In this document: piece by piece, positions 13,501 through 28,500 of the stretch | Numbering within the stretch: the stretch's first letter is position 1 | How the letters are laid out: each line of letters opens with the position of its first letter | NCBI GenBank assembly: GCA_016859345.1 | Contig: CM029123.1 | Span: 6,545,990-6,609,989 of the forward strand | Length of the DNA: 64,000 nucleotides | Direction of reading: 5' to 3' | Origin: Istiophorus platypterus | Lineage: Eukaryota; Chordata; Actinopteri; Istiophoriformes; Istiophoridae | The notes under the pieces: model-generated | The model's database searches: none | What the model saw: only the letters and a program-made list of their open reading frames with translations | What the model was told of the DNA's origin: nothing | Position numbers and translations under genes: made by a program

Positions 13501-16500
13501 ACATTTAATGTTCAGTCATTAAGTAAGAGAGATGCTGAATTAATTTTACTATCAGTGTCAGTGTTATAATGGATTGTATTATGGTTCCTGTCCATTTATC
13601 CACCTATGGGGATTGACAAAATTACCTGACGCACATTTTCATACAATGCAATAGACAACAACCACACAAACTATTCCTTTAGCTATTACTAGATATGAGT
13701 GGGTGCAGTTATATCGGGCTGCATAGTTGTTTACATTATCGTGTCTACCACCTGCAGAGGCACATTTGCGGCATAGGTCATCTAATGCCTCGTGCCATAG
13801 GATGCAGTTGCAAGATATGCCCCCTAGAGGGCAGGATGACACCAGAATGACAGTGTACCATATGCCACAAGATGCAAATTTTTCTGGTAGGAAGCATGTA
13901 TCCCCCAAATGGCTTTTTCAATAATGCACGATACAAAGTAAACAGACAGAATGTTTTTAAATTAATTGAAAAAAAAGGAGAGTTGCATTGATTCGGAGTG
14001 ACGGGGGCAAACCGGGTACAGCTGTTGGGCTGCTCCTCTGAGCTGTGGTCAGAGGGGCCGAGCGGTGCCGGGGGCCTCACCTCGGTGCAGGGCCCACAGG
14101 CTGAGGCTGGCTTGCCTGTGGAGCTCTTCCACACATGCTGGCCGTGTGGAGGGGTGGAAAACGTTCCTCTGCTGGTGCCAGGGAGCTTGGTAATGCGTCG
14201 TCAGCTTACTCTCCACATCCAGGTTTGACACCGCTGCCAGAGAGAGAGAGAGAGAGAGAGAGGGACGGAGCAGGTCAGACAACACATAAATTCTAGAGAC
14301 AGAAAAATAGTGAAAATGGCTTGGAGCTTGTTTCCAATATTATGCAATTACCCAGTTTCTGCTCTGGGGAAACAGTCTCCATCACAGCTCGCATTACCAC
14401 TTCAAGAACTCTTTTAATATTGTTTCTTGATAACCAAGGTGTGGCACATGTCACTAAATCTTCTCCAGTAATATGTATGTCAAGACGTCTAACAGAAACC
14501 AGCTTACTTTTGTCACATGGGGCAGTCTGCTGGGCTCCACGAGGGCTGGTAAGGAAATCTTTAAATTTCCACTCTGCCATATTTGTGGTAATACACCAGT
14601 TAACCTCATTAAGGTGAACTCCACAGACTCAGAAAAATGCAACTAATGAGCTTTCCATTATGGCGATAGTGTGGTGCCATGGGAGAAGCAGAAGGTTTAA
14701 AAATAGGAGGATATAATGCACGACTCATAGTAGAGTTAGACCCTGAGAAAGAAATGCAAGACAATCAGTGTTGGGAGGACAACAGCCTTTTTACTGATGC
14801 AATGCTATTTCCTGCAGCTCATCAACAGGTATTAATGCAACTTAATACTGTGGCATTCATGCTCTAAACATTGACCATTGAGCAGTACCTGGACTAACGT
14901 CACTGCCCCCCCCCACACACACACACACACCTCTCCTAAGGCTACAAGGGAGAGACACCCGGCGCTCAAATAACACATAATGCATACAGAGGCTGGAAAA
15001 GTGGGGAAGTTTGAGTTTAAAAGCAGTTGTTTAGTGTTTACACAACTGTTTGTTCACGCTTTAAAAGCTTGAAATGAAAGTGTAACTTATTCTTACAGTA
15101 ATGATAAAGGTTGTATGTGCAATAAATAACTATCTCTTCTTTCGTCCCTCCCAAACACACAATCTCTGAACTTTTTTAACTCTATCAACTCTACCAATGG
15201 AATATAGATTAAGTCTACTTCCGCCATTTCGGCCCAGTGGAGATAACTTTGAAGGAGGAATTTTATCAGGTTTTTTTTATTACTCCAACAATAAAATATT
15301 ATCAGAATGGTAAACCCGAATCTGGGCACTGCTGAAGACAAGCTAACATTTCAAAAGCTCAACACTATCAAGTATTTTCCTATTGGCAAAGATAGTAACA
15401 GAAATAAAATCAAAGCTTGGTTTTGAGGTGGATTATAGTTTTAGCACTACATAGTTAAAATTCAAACCAAGTTTTACACTCAGTTTTACACAAGTACTTT
15501 TTTAAAGTTTTACCCATAGCTATCAAAAAAAGCAATAACTACGATATGGGTTGACAAGGAACCATTGATAAAAGGAGAGTGGATAGAGATTCTAAAGGAA
15601 ATGTATCATATGGAGAAACTGACCCTTTCTCTAAGACTTTAGTATTAATTCATTTTGTAAGTATTGGCCAAATAGTCTGAATAGGGATATTACATAGTTA
15701 AAAAAAAGAAATCTTTGGTATTGTGATTTTTTTCTTCCCTCAACATCAGTAAGTGATTCAGCAGTATCTTTTCAATTAATCATTTCCAAATGTGTTTTTT
15801 TGTGCTTTTCACTGGATTTGTGTGTCTATAAATCACTATGTCTATTGCTTTTAATTTAGTTTGAAGACCGGATGGACAGATATGGACTTACTTGATGCCT
15901 TGTTGCTGTTGTCTTTGTATGCCTCTCTTTCTTCCTCGGACTAAAGGGGAAGTAACACTTAACCTAAAGGTACCTGCTGGTAACATATGAGGTGCCCCCC
16001 CCCCCCCCTCAGCGACATATCTGTTCAGTTCTCCTGTGCATTTGTGTTCAGATAATAAACTGGACACAAAAAAGATTCAGAAACTGGCATGGGATAGCAT
16101 CTTACACATCTGCAGGAGAAGCTAAGGAATATCCTGAAGATTAAGGGTCCTGAGCCTTTCCTTTAGCAGACAAACACATCTGTCAGTCTTTTCGTACCTG
16201 GAGGACATTTCTGGGCTTGTCCTTGACCTGGCAGCTTTACTAAAACACACTCTGTCTGACCTCCATGTCTGCTAAGAGACAGCTGCAGCTGAGCACGCTC
16301 CAGGTTTTGCTTTGTAGTCCAGCCAGAGGCTAACTTTAGTCTCTATCACTCAAAAAAAGACACAGCTCAACTGCCAATCACAGCAACCAAAGGTCAGGGA
16401 GACTGTGTGCAGAACCATACCGAAGCTCACTCTCCTGAACATGCTAGGTGATTTTTTTAGCAGCAAGACGTAGCAAGTGTATCCTTTGGTGCCATGCATG

Positions 16501-19500
16501 AAGTCCCCAGAAGTGGCAGTAAGTTGATGTTATTCAGAGACAACTTGAGGTTTTCCATAAAACACCCCAGAATTAAAAAAAGACCTCTGACGTGACACGC
16601 TCTGTGCTGTGTCTTCTCCTCAGCTGTAGATGTTGGAGGTGGCCTCATTATGGAGTTGATTAACATTTGCTGAGCAGCGCTGCTTTTCTCGTTAGTCAAC
16701 TTCAGAAGTGCTGGTACATGCATTTTTGAGCATTGGACAGAGCCAGAGCAGATGAGAGTGGTATCGATCTTCTTATCTAACTCTCACCAAGGAAAAAAAA
16801 AGGAGTGAATTTCCCACAACTTCAATCTACATGTTTAATGTTAAAACTTTGATTTATACTTTTAGAACGCCTTGCTAGGTTGAGCTGTGGTGACAGCAAA
16901 GGTCAAAGTGTATGATTCAAATCAGTGACCTTAGCAAATTAAGATGCATTTCTGCTGTGTATTATGTTGAAATCTTAGTGAGTTATTGGCGACGTGTTGG
17001 GAGATCGGAGGCCTCTGACACCGTCTGTCTGCCTCCCCCCTCCCTGCTGAGATACAAACTGTTGGCCCTGCTGTTACACCCTCCAAGTTTCAGGCACACT
17101 AAAAACCCATTTGACAACAACAACAAAAACAACAACAAAAACAATAAGAACAACTACTAACAATACAAAATATACTCACTATGCCTGACTCCATTTAACT
17201 CTTTCCTATATTTTATCTTCCCTGGCTCAAGAATACATCAGTACTTCCTTTCACCTTCTTCAGTGGATCTTTGACCTCTAGTTAAGAGAGTCTGCATTTG
17301 TACAACAAAACATTAGTGCATGAGGGGCCTTTAAAGCTGTTTTCATGGAGACCTAAGTCCATATGGGGAAACCCTTTAATGGGAGAGCAGTGGTCAGCTG
17401 TTGCCCCAAATGAGGCCAAAGAAAACACATCAGCCCTCAGTCATCTCATCGACCTCTTGGCAGCTTTCTCTTTCTTTCACAGCCGAGCTGAGTGATCCCC
17501 AACGTGGCTGTACTGAGCCACACGAGCCACATGGCCTCAGGTGAGAAGAAAAACAAGACTTTCTGCAAAACAGTTTCGGGCAGTCTGGCACTTTCTTTTG
17601 AGTTTTAAACGGGAAAGTCTCTGTTCTCCTCCTTAATTACTTTTACTACGAATCCTTCTCTGAACTTTTCTGCTGAGGGGAGATCATGCGCTCTATTATC
17701 TACACCCAGACACAGCCTATCAATCTCTCCTTGTCCTCTACATCTGCAGCATTGCCCCCCCCCAAAGAACTTCATCACTAGCAGCCCTGCCAGCAGCCCT
17801 GCAGGCCAGGAGAGGGGGGGGCGGTTTAAAGCCTGCATCCTCAGACTGCATCTGCCTTGTAATTTACCCGCTTTTGGCCCAGACAGGAGCCAAATCAAAC
17901 CCTCTTACACCTACACTCACACTCTCACACACCTACAATTTGCCAGCGGCCTGGGAAAACATAGCCACAGATGTCAGTCATTAGGTCACACCTAAATAAG
18001 AAAAACTTGTCTGAATTTCATGCAACAGGTGAGCTTACACCGTGCAGGATAAACTATGTGTACTCGATGAGTTGGTGTGTTAAAGACTTTTTAAGGAAAC
18101 AAAGTAGGAAAGTTTGCACAAAAAAAAGAAGAATCAAGAAAAAGTACTTTTCAGGTAGACGGAACGAAACTCTGGAAGCTCTTGCTCTAAAAGGCTTTTG
18201 AATTGAGCACAGAACTGAACAGAAAATGCAGCAACAACCGGGTGTCATAGCACGTAAGGCTTCTCCACACTTTGCAACACAGGTTAAACTAACCAAGGAA
18301 AACATTAAAGCAAATGCATTCAAAAACATCTGATGAGAGAAACCCTTTCATCTCATCATTTCTCACATCTCATGGAAACGCTCAAACAAAGTGTGGGCAT
18401 GTTTGTCAGGCTGCTGAATCAGCAAGTTGTGCATGCAGAGCAAATAAGAAATGAGAGGTACATGCAGCTCAATTAAAGCCCTGGTAAAATTATACAGTAC
18501 CTTGGGATGTGAGCATTAAACAGCATCCTGCAACCATGACTGAGCCGGGTGGTTTTGACTCCAAATTAAATCAGTAAGTGTCTGTCCCTATGTCACCTCA
18601 GCTGTCTCTAGGCCCCTCATGTCTTTTCAGCGATGTCCCCCTGCTTCACTGCAACACTGACCTACAGCTCCACTGGAACATCTGCTCACACTCCTCCCCC
18701 ATGTCCCCTTCCCCACCCAGTGCTGGGTACAGATGGTCCAGCCAGGCCCTGACTTGGGATAAACTAATCTGTTTACGGTCTGCTACAGGAGAGTCTGAGT
18801 GTTAATCTAAACTGCTGAAACAACACTGACCGCTTAACCCACAATGGAGGATCATGGAGGATGTAGAGGAATGCCCAAGGATGCGCAGGGCAGTGGATAC
18901 TTGTTTCCTTTGCTCAAATATTATTCCACTTACACCAATGTGTCACTGTGATTCAGCCTTTAGATCAAGCAATCATACACTCTGAACAATACAAATCCAG
19001 TACTGTGCTGTTCATGAAATAAGATGAGGTGGTAAGCAAAATAAATTACATCATTTAAATTCTTCAAAGCTGATGCTGGAAAACAAACATCTAACGCATA
19101 ATTTTCAAATGAAGAGCCAAATGCGTTTCAGTGCAACAACACTTGACAGAATGAATGTCACTCACCTTTCCCAAGCAAGAAACAATATGAAACAGATAAC
19201 GATCAAATTTCTGAAAGAATTATCCACTTCGTGCCTGTTGCCAAGAAGCTTTAGCTCCAAACTGAAATCTGTTTACTGTCACTGAAGAAAGCCTGGCCCT
19301 AAAAAAACAAAAAAAAAACGCCACTGTCCCACTGAGTGATGTCTGCTGGAGAAAGTCCCTCTGAGGTCTGATTAGTAAAACACAAAGAGTAGCGTCCTAG
19401 TGCCAGTAGGCACAGAATAATACCCTTCTCCCTGGTAATCCGCTCTGAGCCCACATCCTCCCAGCTGATCACTTCTGCTGCTGCAGCTGACCTGCTGCAG

Positions 19501-22500
19501 CAGGTGGGACAAGTTTGTTTACAGTCAATAAGGGGACGAGGCTAAAGCCTGAAGCCCTGCTGAGATTTTCTACTGCAGGAAAGAAAACTGGAGATGATCT
19601 ATCTATCTATAAGAATTTGCAATGATACAAGATATTTCTGAGAAACATTTTAGAAGCTAGACCCAACACGTTTTTGGCATTTTTGCTTCATGAAAGACTT
19701 AATGATCAATCCATCAAGTATAAAAACAGTTGTTTAATTATTATCTGCTACACAAACATTCAAGACTGGCAAATAATTTCAGAAAAAAAACATTATCTTC
19801 TCTAAACTACAAGGGATTTTGGAGATATTTATGATTTTTATTAGACATAATAAAAATGGAGGACCAAATATTAAGTTTCCCCAGCACCTTACGGACATTA
19901 CAAATGTTTAGGCAAACTTAAAATGTGCTGATTTTTTTCAATTTGTCACCATGTCCCTTGATTTTCAAGAAATTCAGAATATGTCATAATGCACTTATAG
20001 CATACAAAGGCCGATCATTATTTTGAAGCAAGGAAGCAGGAGTCTTTCCTTCTCTTCTTTCTCTTCCTATCGACTGCATGTTCACGCCACCACACCTATT
20101 CAAACAGGCTCTCCCTCACCTCACCTGGAGCTTTGATGTGGGATAGCAGGTGGGCCCCGTGACCCCTGCTTGGAATGTGATGCTGGGAACCAGGAGGCCT
20201 ACAGGGAGGTTAAATGAGCCATTGTTGCAGCCTGATGCTGCTCTCAGCTGCCTGCAGGTACCACACCAAAGGGGCTGCTAAACTGTAATCAAACCGCTGG
20301 TTCGCTTCCTGAAGTGCTTTACTGTCCCTCAACGCCAGTCAGTTAATTACCTGGCTGAGAAATGAAAAATAGGCTCATCATGACAGACGATTTATTTTTA
20401 TAGTCTTGTAAACTGTGTGACATTTCCCTTCTGTTTAAGTCATTCTTCAGTTCAACATAGTGAAATTTTTACTTGAGAGCATGACATCATCACTGGAGGA
20501 AAAAAATAATGCAGGTGTGTGAAACTGCTCTTCCTTAATTACCTGCTTGTATTTCCTGACATGAGGTCAGGACGTCGGCACACGCTGGCAGTGCCGCAAG
20601 CCCAAACACGAGAACCCGTCTGGTGGGGAAATTAAATCATAGTCGCGTTTCAGGAGACATCGTTCTCTGCTCAGATTTTGGATCAGCGCCTGGGCCGCCA
20701 AACTGTCTGTCTACTTGTGCGCTGGGGGGGACAGTGAGGGTGGAAATGAAGGAGTGGGGAAGTCCCGTCAGATATCACAGAGTTTCCATTGTAAAAGATG
20801 CATTAGCTTACACCAAACACAGAATTCTGCTGATGGCAAATAACGATACAGGAGGGCTAAGTGTTCCCCTATAGATAGTGCAGCATCCAAACTTTAACAT
20901 GGTAATGTACCAGCACATTGGGCTCCACACAAACAGCTCTGATAGACAAAAATATATATTTCAACAACAGGAAAAAATCCAAAACCCACATCACTTAAAA
21001 CTCGAACCTCAAAGCTTCCCTTTTGTGACACACTGCCCAACAGAGCTATAAAATTTCTAATGTTTATTCATTTCCTAAACACACACACATACACTGTGCT
21101 TAAACCACTCTGACGAGGAATTATTTTGGATTAAATCTGAAACCAAGCTGCTGCACACAGGACATTTCCTGATGCTGAAATCCTCCAGAAGATCACCCAG
21201 CGTTCAGAGCTGTGGAAGAGAAGTGGTGTACGACGAGGCCTGTTTTCTCAGCTGCTTCATATTACCACTACAAAGTCCAACAGCAGGCCGCGGTGACTTT
21301 GAAATACTTTCCATTTTGGAACCTCTAGAGTGGTACATATCGCAGGCCAGGCTCGTTGCCAACAAGAAGATCTCTTACTCCAAGGGGAGGGCGGATTTTT
21401 GCGGGGGGAGAGGAGGTGGATTTGTCATGATGTCGGACGTCCTCAGAAACATTTCCTTTGTAAAGGTTTTACGGCATGTGGAACGTTCATGGGAGCATGC
21501 GGTGTGTTTTATAGCACAGTAACGAGCAGGCTAGTTTTGTTAGAGCGTCATAACACAGTTCTGGGACACTAACACACCCATGTATCTGAGTAAAGGGTAA
21601 GAGTTTGAACATATAATAAATCGAGTTGATCGCAGTGGCTTTTATCTGTGTCTTCATAATCTACTGGAAACTGAAATTAAAGCTATATATTTAGATGACC
21701 AACAAATTGATTAATGAACTCTTAACTATATTAATTACACATTTAGTATAAACACTTTATAAGGTCATTATATGTCAATATTGACTTCACCTCTTGTTCC
21801 ACTTCCCTCAAGTTATTAAAAATAATCATTTATTCCTGTGTTACTGGAAAATTAAAAATTAGCACCTGCACAAAGACAGTGATTGTTAGAAAATGTCTGC
21901 ACATTCATGTGTGTGCACTATTTTCACAGTTTGCCATGAGTTAGCCAAGTACTGAGGAAGGAGCTAACTATAATTCAAAAAATCTGAGCCTGTAGTTTAA
22001 ACCAATTTTATCCTAACTTTACATTCGATCTAGGTGAAGACAAAGTGTTGCCACAGAACCACAGTAGTCAGTATCAGCCTCAACGCATTCAGGGAGAACT
22101 GAGTTCCTGTAGTTATGCAATACAGTTAATCATAAAACACAGTGAACAGCTCAGACGGAAAAAAAGTGGGTGTTTCCCAGTATTTCCAAGTTCACTGTAA
22201 CTGTATCTGGATTTTAACTTATCAAGCAGAGTGAAAACAATTTAATCATCTGGACTTTACTGTGAGCAGATCTGCCTGAATTAAAATCTCAAATCTTCCC
22301 TTCTGAGCAAAACCCCTCTGCTTCTCTGGTCTGAAAACGTTTGTTTACATTTTGTCATCCCGTCTGCTCCATACAACCTGACCTTTTGTTTACCTGAGTC
22401 GACTCTTTGACTCACACTTGCTAAGCAAAGGAAAGCCATGGCGTGATAAAAGCCGTGAATGAGAGCAGCTCCGAGCCAAGAGAGGCCGTATTTCATTTTA

Positions 22501-25500
22501 CTGCGTTTTACGTGTACACTCAGCGGGGTCGGCAAGGGTCGGGGCCTGCATTCACCAAACCGTTTACCTCTTGACCTCTAAACATCTCATTATTAGGTCT
22601 ACACACAGAGTGGGAGGTCAGCTCACATCGGCTAAACGCTGAAATAAATCACCAGATCCTTGGTCACTCATTCACTCCAACTGGCCTTTTTCTTTCACAG
22701 CAAATGATGATAACAACCCATCCTCTCACTTTAAAGTTAATTCATAAAAACCACTACTGACAATAATCACATTCTGTTGACATTGAGGAATTTACTGCAA
22801 TTACTGCACTGAGAAAATGTCCTAGGACAAGAAAGACCGTTCTTTAGGGTTGTTAATGCACCACGTATAGGAATAACAGAAAAAAAGGAATTGCCTATTC
22901 TCCTAAGCACACTTAAAATTCCTTCACCCCTTAAATCAGCACGAAGTTCATTTTACAGCTCTGTCCTCCTGATTTGCTACAGAGGCCTCTGGGAGGCTGC
23001 AGCACACCCTCTCATATCACATCATTGAGCGGTCTCTGAGGTCACAGCTGACTCCTATTGGGCTGTAATGGCTCTCCCGCTGAGCTTGGCCCAGCTCCCT
23101 GCTTTCGCTAGACCTTTGAAGTGCCTACACACACTCCGGCCCAGCCTCTGCAGAGGAGGAAGGGGTGTGTCTTGGCTGGTCCCTGCTTAAAAAAAATAAA
23201 AAAATCTCTGGGTTTTCCATACCCTGCAGGTACACCTGGCTTATTAGTCTAACAAATGAAAATGTTTGCCCTTTGACCTCCTGCTTTTGTTCAGTCCGTG
23301 GCCCTTTCTCAGAGGCACCGCAAGAGAGGCGGGAACTCTTAGTAGGAGCATAAAAAAGAAAATGAGTTCCTGGCTTTACTGGAAGTAAGTGTAGTGTTAA
23401 CCACGAGGTGCAGGATAATGAGAAACCTTGAAGTCAGAACAAGGGAGGTAATATGAGCAGCCTCTTCAAAGTCGTCTCTGTTAACACGAGCCCTAGTACT
23501 TATGGGCATATGGCTGCATTCAAAAAGGTGAAACAAAAGTGTTTTCTCCGTGGCCAAAAAGGATGAGTGGTACAGGAGTAAATTTACCTTTCCATGAGTA
23601 CAGAGCCAAGAAAAACAAGAAAAGAATAGCAATGGAGATTAATCTTTCATCAGGCTGTTTCTCTGCCAAAACAACATGCTTCACTGAGCTTTTTGTTCCT
23701 GCTGTAATATAGTATGCATCATGTTGCCTCTATGCCGTAGACATTATGTAATTTTAAGACAACAACATGTGCATTACACTGCAACCTGCCGCATGTAGAT
23801 TATTTAATTTAATCAAACATATAAATGTCATCACATTTAAATGCCCTCAGCGTAAATCTATGCTGTTGAAAATTGGTGAAAAGAGACAACAATTCATCAT
23901 CATCAGTAATGTACTGGCACGTCATGGTCACAAACTTAAAAAGCAACATGTTGTCAAATTAACATTATTAAATCTACACAGACCACAAACGGCAGCCTGA
24001 CGAGTGAACACTACTAAAAGTCAAGACAAGACACTGTGAAATGTTGCTTTGATTAATTATTGCAAATGTATGATGCGACTGAACAATCAGTTACCTGCTC
24101 TACTGAATCAGAAACATCCTGACACTTCTCATCCCATCATCAATGAGGCAGCACTATGGCTTATTTTGAAGATTAAAGGAATCCTGTGATGATTGATACC
24201 ATGGATAAGTTAATTATGAACCCATAAAAGCTATAAAAATAATATTTACTTTATAATTTTATAGAAAAATAATAATGTAATAGTGTAAGTACCATAAGTA
24301 GAGACATACAGTGGAGTCCAAAAGTCTGAGTCCACTTTCCCATTGAATTGAATCAGATGTTGAACTCTTCCGTATGTAAAAAACATTACAGCACCTTTTT
24401 AGAACGAGGGTCAAAAAGAAAGTAAGTAAAAGACAGATCTAATTCCCACACTTGAACAAGCCAAAGATACCCATACACTGCCTGTCTGTACAAATACATT
24501 TCTAGACATTATTTACAGCAGTTCTGACATACTGGCCTGATGTGTTTTGTAAGAATGGCAGGAAGTCAGAGTTTAGGGAGACAACAACAGCAGCCTCAGT
24601 CCTATGTTTTGACAGAGGGATTGCACACCCACTGCATGGTGTTGGCCATCATCAACCCTTTACACTAGAAACCAGCTCTCAACAACAGAAGCACATGCAG
24701 TGTTTGGTGCAGCTGCTCATTCGTCAGTTTGTTATTCAGTGTGTGACAGACTGAGGGGTCAGACGGTACAAGTCTGCACCATTTCCCCTCTCAGGTCACA
24801 GACAGAGCTACAGAGGCTATGGAAACAGTGAAGAGATTGATGTACTACATATGTATGTAGCAGGTGTATGTAAATAGTGGCACAATATCACTGTCGGGAC
24901 AAACCTCACCCATTTGGACAATGGCTTTGAAACCTGGCTCCAGGTACTTCAGAATATGCAGACTGTTATATAATTGTCTGAACAGCTTAATCACAAAAGG
25001 TTTTCTACACAGTTTCCTGTGTAAACACTGGGCTGTGTGAGCCTCAGACTCTGGTTTCACCAGTTTACTGGCATCACATTGAGCACAATACACAGAACAG
25101 ACGGACTGTGAAGGGAGGAAAACACAAAAAGGGGGAAAAGGAAAGCCAGAACACAGACACGGGGGAAGGAGTGGTTTGGAAAGAGACAACGAGGGCAGAA
25201 TTTGTGCGGGATGACTGCAATGGAAACCTCTCTTTAACTGACAGATATGGTCAGACTGAGGTCGGCCTCATAGGCGAGTGACCTGTGTGTGTGTGTGTCT
25301 GTGTGTCTGTGGGAGAGTCGTTATTAGGGAGCGGCATTAGGCAGAGCTGGGCCATCCCTCAAACATGTCTGCCTGACGGTATTCGGCTTGGAGAGAGAAT
25401 AAACCAAAGGCCATGGTGGTTCAACACAAACCAGCTGCTGGCAGGAAGGATGGATATGCAGGGAGCAAAACCAGCAGCCCTTTGAGCGGAAACAATGGAG

Positions 25501-28500
25501 AGGATAAGGCGGTATCAGCTCCTGGGGGCTTCCAACTCCGCACTCACATAGCTCCCAAACACACAAGCTGTCCAGGGGGTTTTTAGGCAGACATCATTCG
25601 GTTTAATTTATCAGTAAAATCCAATAATAGTACTGACATTATTGGATTCATTGGAGTCAGGTTTGACATCACGGTCATGGTCCATGAGGAGCGTATATGT
25701 CCCCGTGGGGACTCCTCTCTCCCAGGACACACTGGGAATGTGCCACATGCACCTTTCCACTGTTACCCTTTCTGCCTCAGCACAGCACTGGAATACAAGA
25801 ATTCAAACATACGCAGCTGAAGATGATTCTGCCAAAGTGGTGACCTGCTGTGTAACTGCCAGTCTGTTTGTGTGAAATGGCCTTTTCACTGAATGAGCCT
25901 ATAACAGAGAGGTGTGTGTTTACTCTTTAGCACAGCAGTGCAGAAAGCATAAATAAGCTGGAGTGTATAAGTTGAGCAAAATCACAGCTGGGCTATTAGC
26001 GCCATGCTGACTCCTCACATTTACTCATGCCAGCAAATGACAAAAAGGACGCTATTGTCTGTTTTATTTTAAACTTTGTGTCTCCATGGAAATGGGTACA
26101 TATGCATGGAGATATGTGCTCGGGTGAGGGTGTGCTCTTTCACAGCTCATCATACCTCAGCTGTGGAAGGAAAACTCAAGTACAACCCTGCAGTGAACCA
26201 TAAGTTCTGTGCAGATGTGTGTCTGAGCAGCGGGGGAACAGTGGGGAAAAACTAACTACCAAATGCACAAATTATATAAAAACTCTTATTTGTACAAATT
26301 TAGATTGGTTCAGGATCTACTGTAAATAGAAACTTAATCAATACTTACCTATCGATCATCCGAAGAATGCAGCAGTAAGTCAGGGGAGACATGAAAAAGA
26401 AGAAAAGAAAACACATTATGAGTTGATTACAGCAGGAAACCAGAAAAAACATCTTGTTATAATTTATTGCTTCTTTCAGCTCATATGGATCTCTAGAGAA
26501 TACTGTGGCTGAAAAGTAGCAGGGTTGTTTTTCTCTACATTAGAAACTGCCCCTCAGAGAAAGTCTCCTCATCCAACATATGTTGTGAGACTATCCCCAA
26601 CAGGAACCAAAAATCCTAACTCCTCTTTCTAATCTCTACATGAGTGTTTCTCTTTGATGTGATTTTTGCAGATGCCCAATACAGGCATCCGCGGGGCTCA
26701 GTTCCCACGTAAAAATCAAGAAATGATCCAAGGTAAAGGCCATGCAAAGAAAGTGGGCCTGACTCTTGAAGAGCCTGCTGCCCCTGGAGGGCTCTCTCAT
26801 GTAAGTGCCTTATGAGCGGCAGGCCTGCCGATAAGCACTGAAATCTTGGTGGTCTCTGGTTATTATGCCACGAGGGACAGGCTTCATCAAGCTGAAAGAG
26901 CAAATTTTCTTTGTGGCTATAAAGCAGTAGCCAAAGTGCAGCTGTGCCCTCTAGATGTGGTATTTTGTCAAGGCTTTGTATTTGTTTCCTCGGTCATTCA
27001 CCAACACTGTGTTTGTCTTTTCTGAGGAGCTGAATCTCTTTTCCCTCCTATTTGCTGACGCTATGCTCCTGCACCCACCAATAAAGTGCAGTAGCAGCAT
27101 TTTGGTAATGATGGGTCCTGTTGTTATGTCATGACGTAAAATTAGGGGGTGCAGCCAAAGACATGGCATCCGTGACAAACTTTGTTGGGTATGTGGTGTC
27201 AGTTTTACGCAAGTCAGAGCCCATGAGAAAGTAGGCCATTCTTCTCTTATTTTCCTAGGACACATAGAGACATCTCCTTCAGAAACAGAGAATGGAGTAT
27301 AGACTGGACAAATAAAGTCAGAGAGCACAGAATTTAAGGAGTGACTCCTTTACCCAACAGAAAGGCCAATACGTGAACTTCTCAATCTCATGTGGCTGAT
27401 CACAATCACAGAGAGAATTGCATCAGTCCCGTTTATTCATTCAATTCAAACAACTTTTCCATCTTGAAACAGCACATATGCATTTTACAGTGATAAGTGC
27501 TGACAGATTTACCGCACAAAATTCATAGGGAAAAAATAGGTCATTGATTTTTGACGAAGCTATTTCCATGAGTGGGTTGAAAATGCCAACTCTGGCTGAC
27601 TTTAATTTTTCAGGCTAACTTGTTAAAAAAATGAGAAATTAGGGTTTTAGGAAGAAGACATATGTCAGGTTCTGTGGCTGGGGTTGCTGCACTGGAAGCT
27701 ATCACACTTTGGGCTAATGTTAACCTAAAGTCTGATAGGAAGCTTCCACAGAGCGAGGAGATTAGTTAGCCGTGAACTGGGATTTTTCATTAACACAGCC
27801 TGTAGCCCCAAAAAACTAATGGAACCTAGTTAGTTAATGATGTACACCTTGCTCTGGAAGTAAGGCATGGTTACTACTGTGTGTAGTAAGCTTGGACATG
27901 CTAATGATTAGAGCTTACATCAGTGCAGTGATGACTCAGGACTGCAATTTAGAACTTGTGTTTTTGGTTTTGAAAGGGCTAGAAAACACTTCATTTAAAA
28001 TGTGGAGGAATCCACATCTCCACAGACCTGTGCTTAATTACATTTAATAAACTATGACTGGACAAAGCATGTTCCCCTTCAGCTATCAGATCCCAAACAC
28101 ACATGCCTGAGACTTTAGCCAAATCAATTAAGCAGAGTACAAACAAGGAAAATACACTGCAGAGTTTCAACTCAGCCGGTTCTGTTAAGGCCATGAAAAA
28201 ATAAACACGAAAGACTGATGTAAATGAAAATAATTACCGATCACTGTAAAAGTCAAGTTGAGTGACATAAGAAAACAGACCTTCTTTCTTAAACATTAAG
28301 AAACAGACAAATATAATTTAAAAGCCCTTTATAAAACCTACAACTAGCTCACCTGACAACATCATCGGAGGAAATTAAATACACTTCACATGAATGCACA
28401 CATCAATCATTGGGCCCCGGGGCCAAATGACAAATTACTCTGAAGTTGTAATTTACCACACTGCTAACTGCTGTACTTTTGCCGTGAGTATGACCACATT

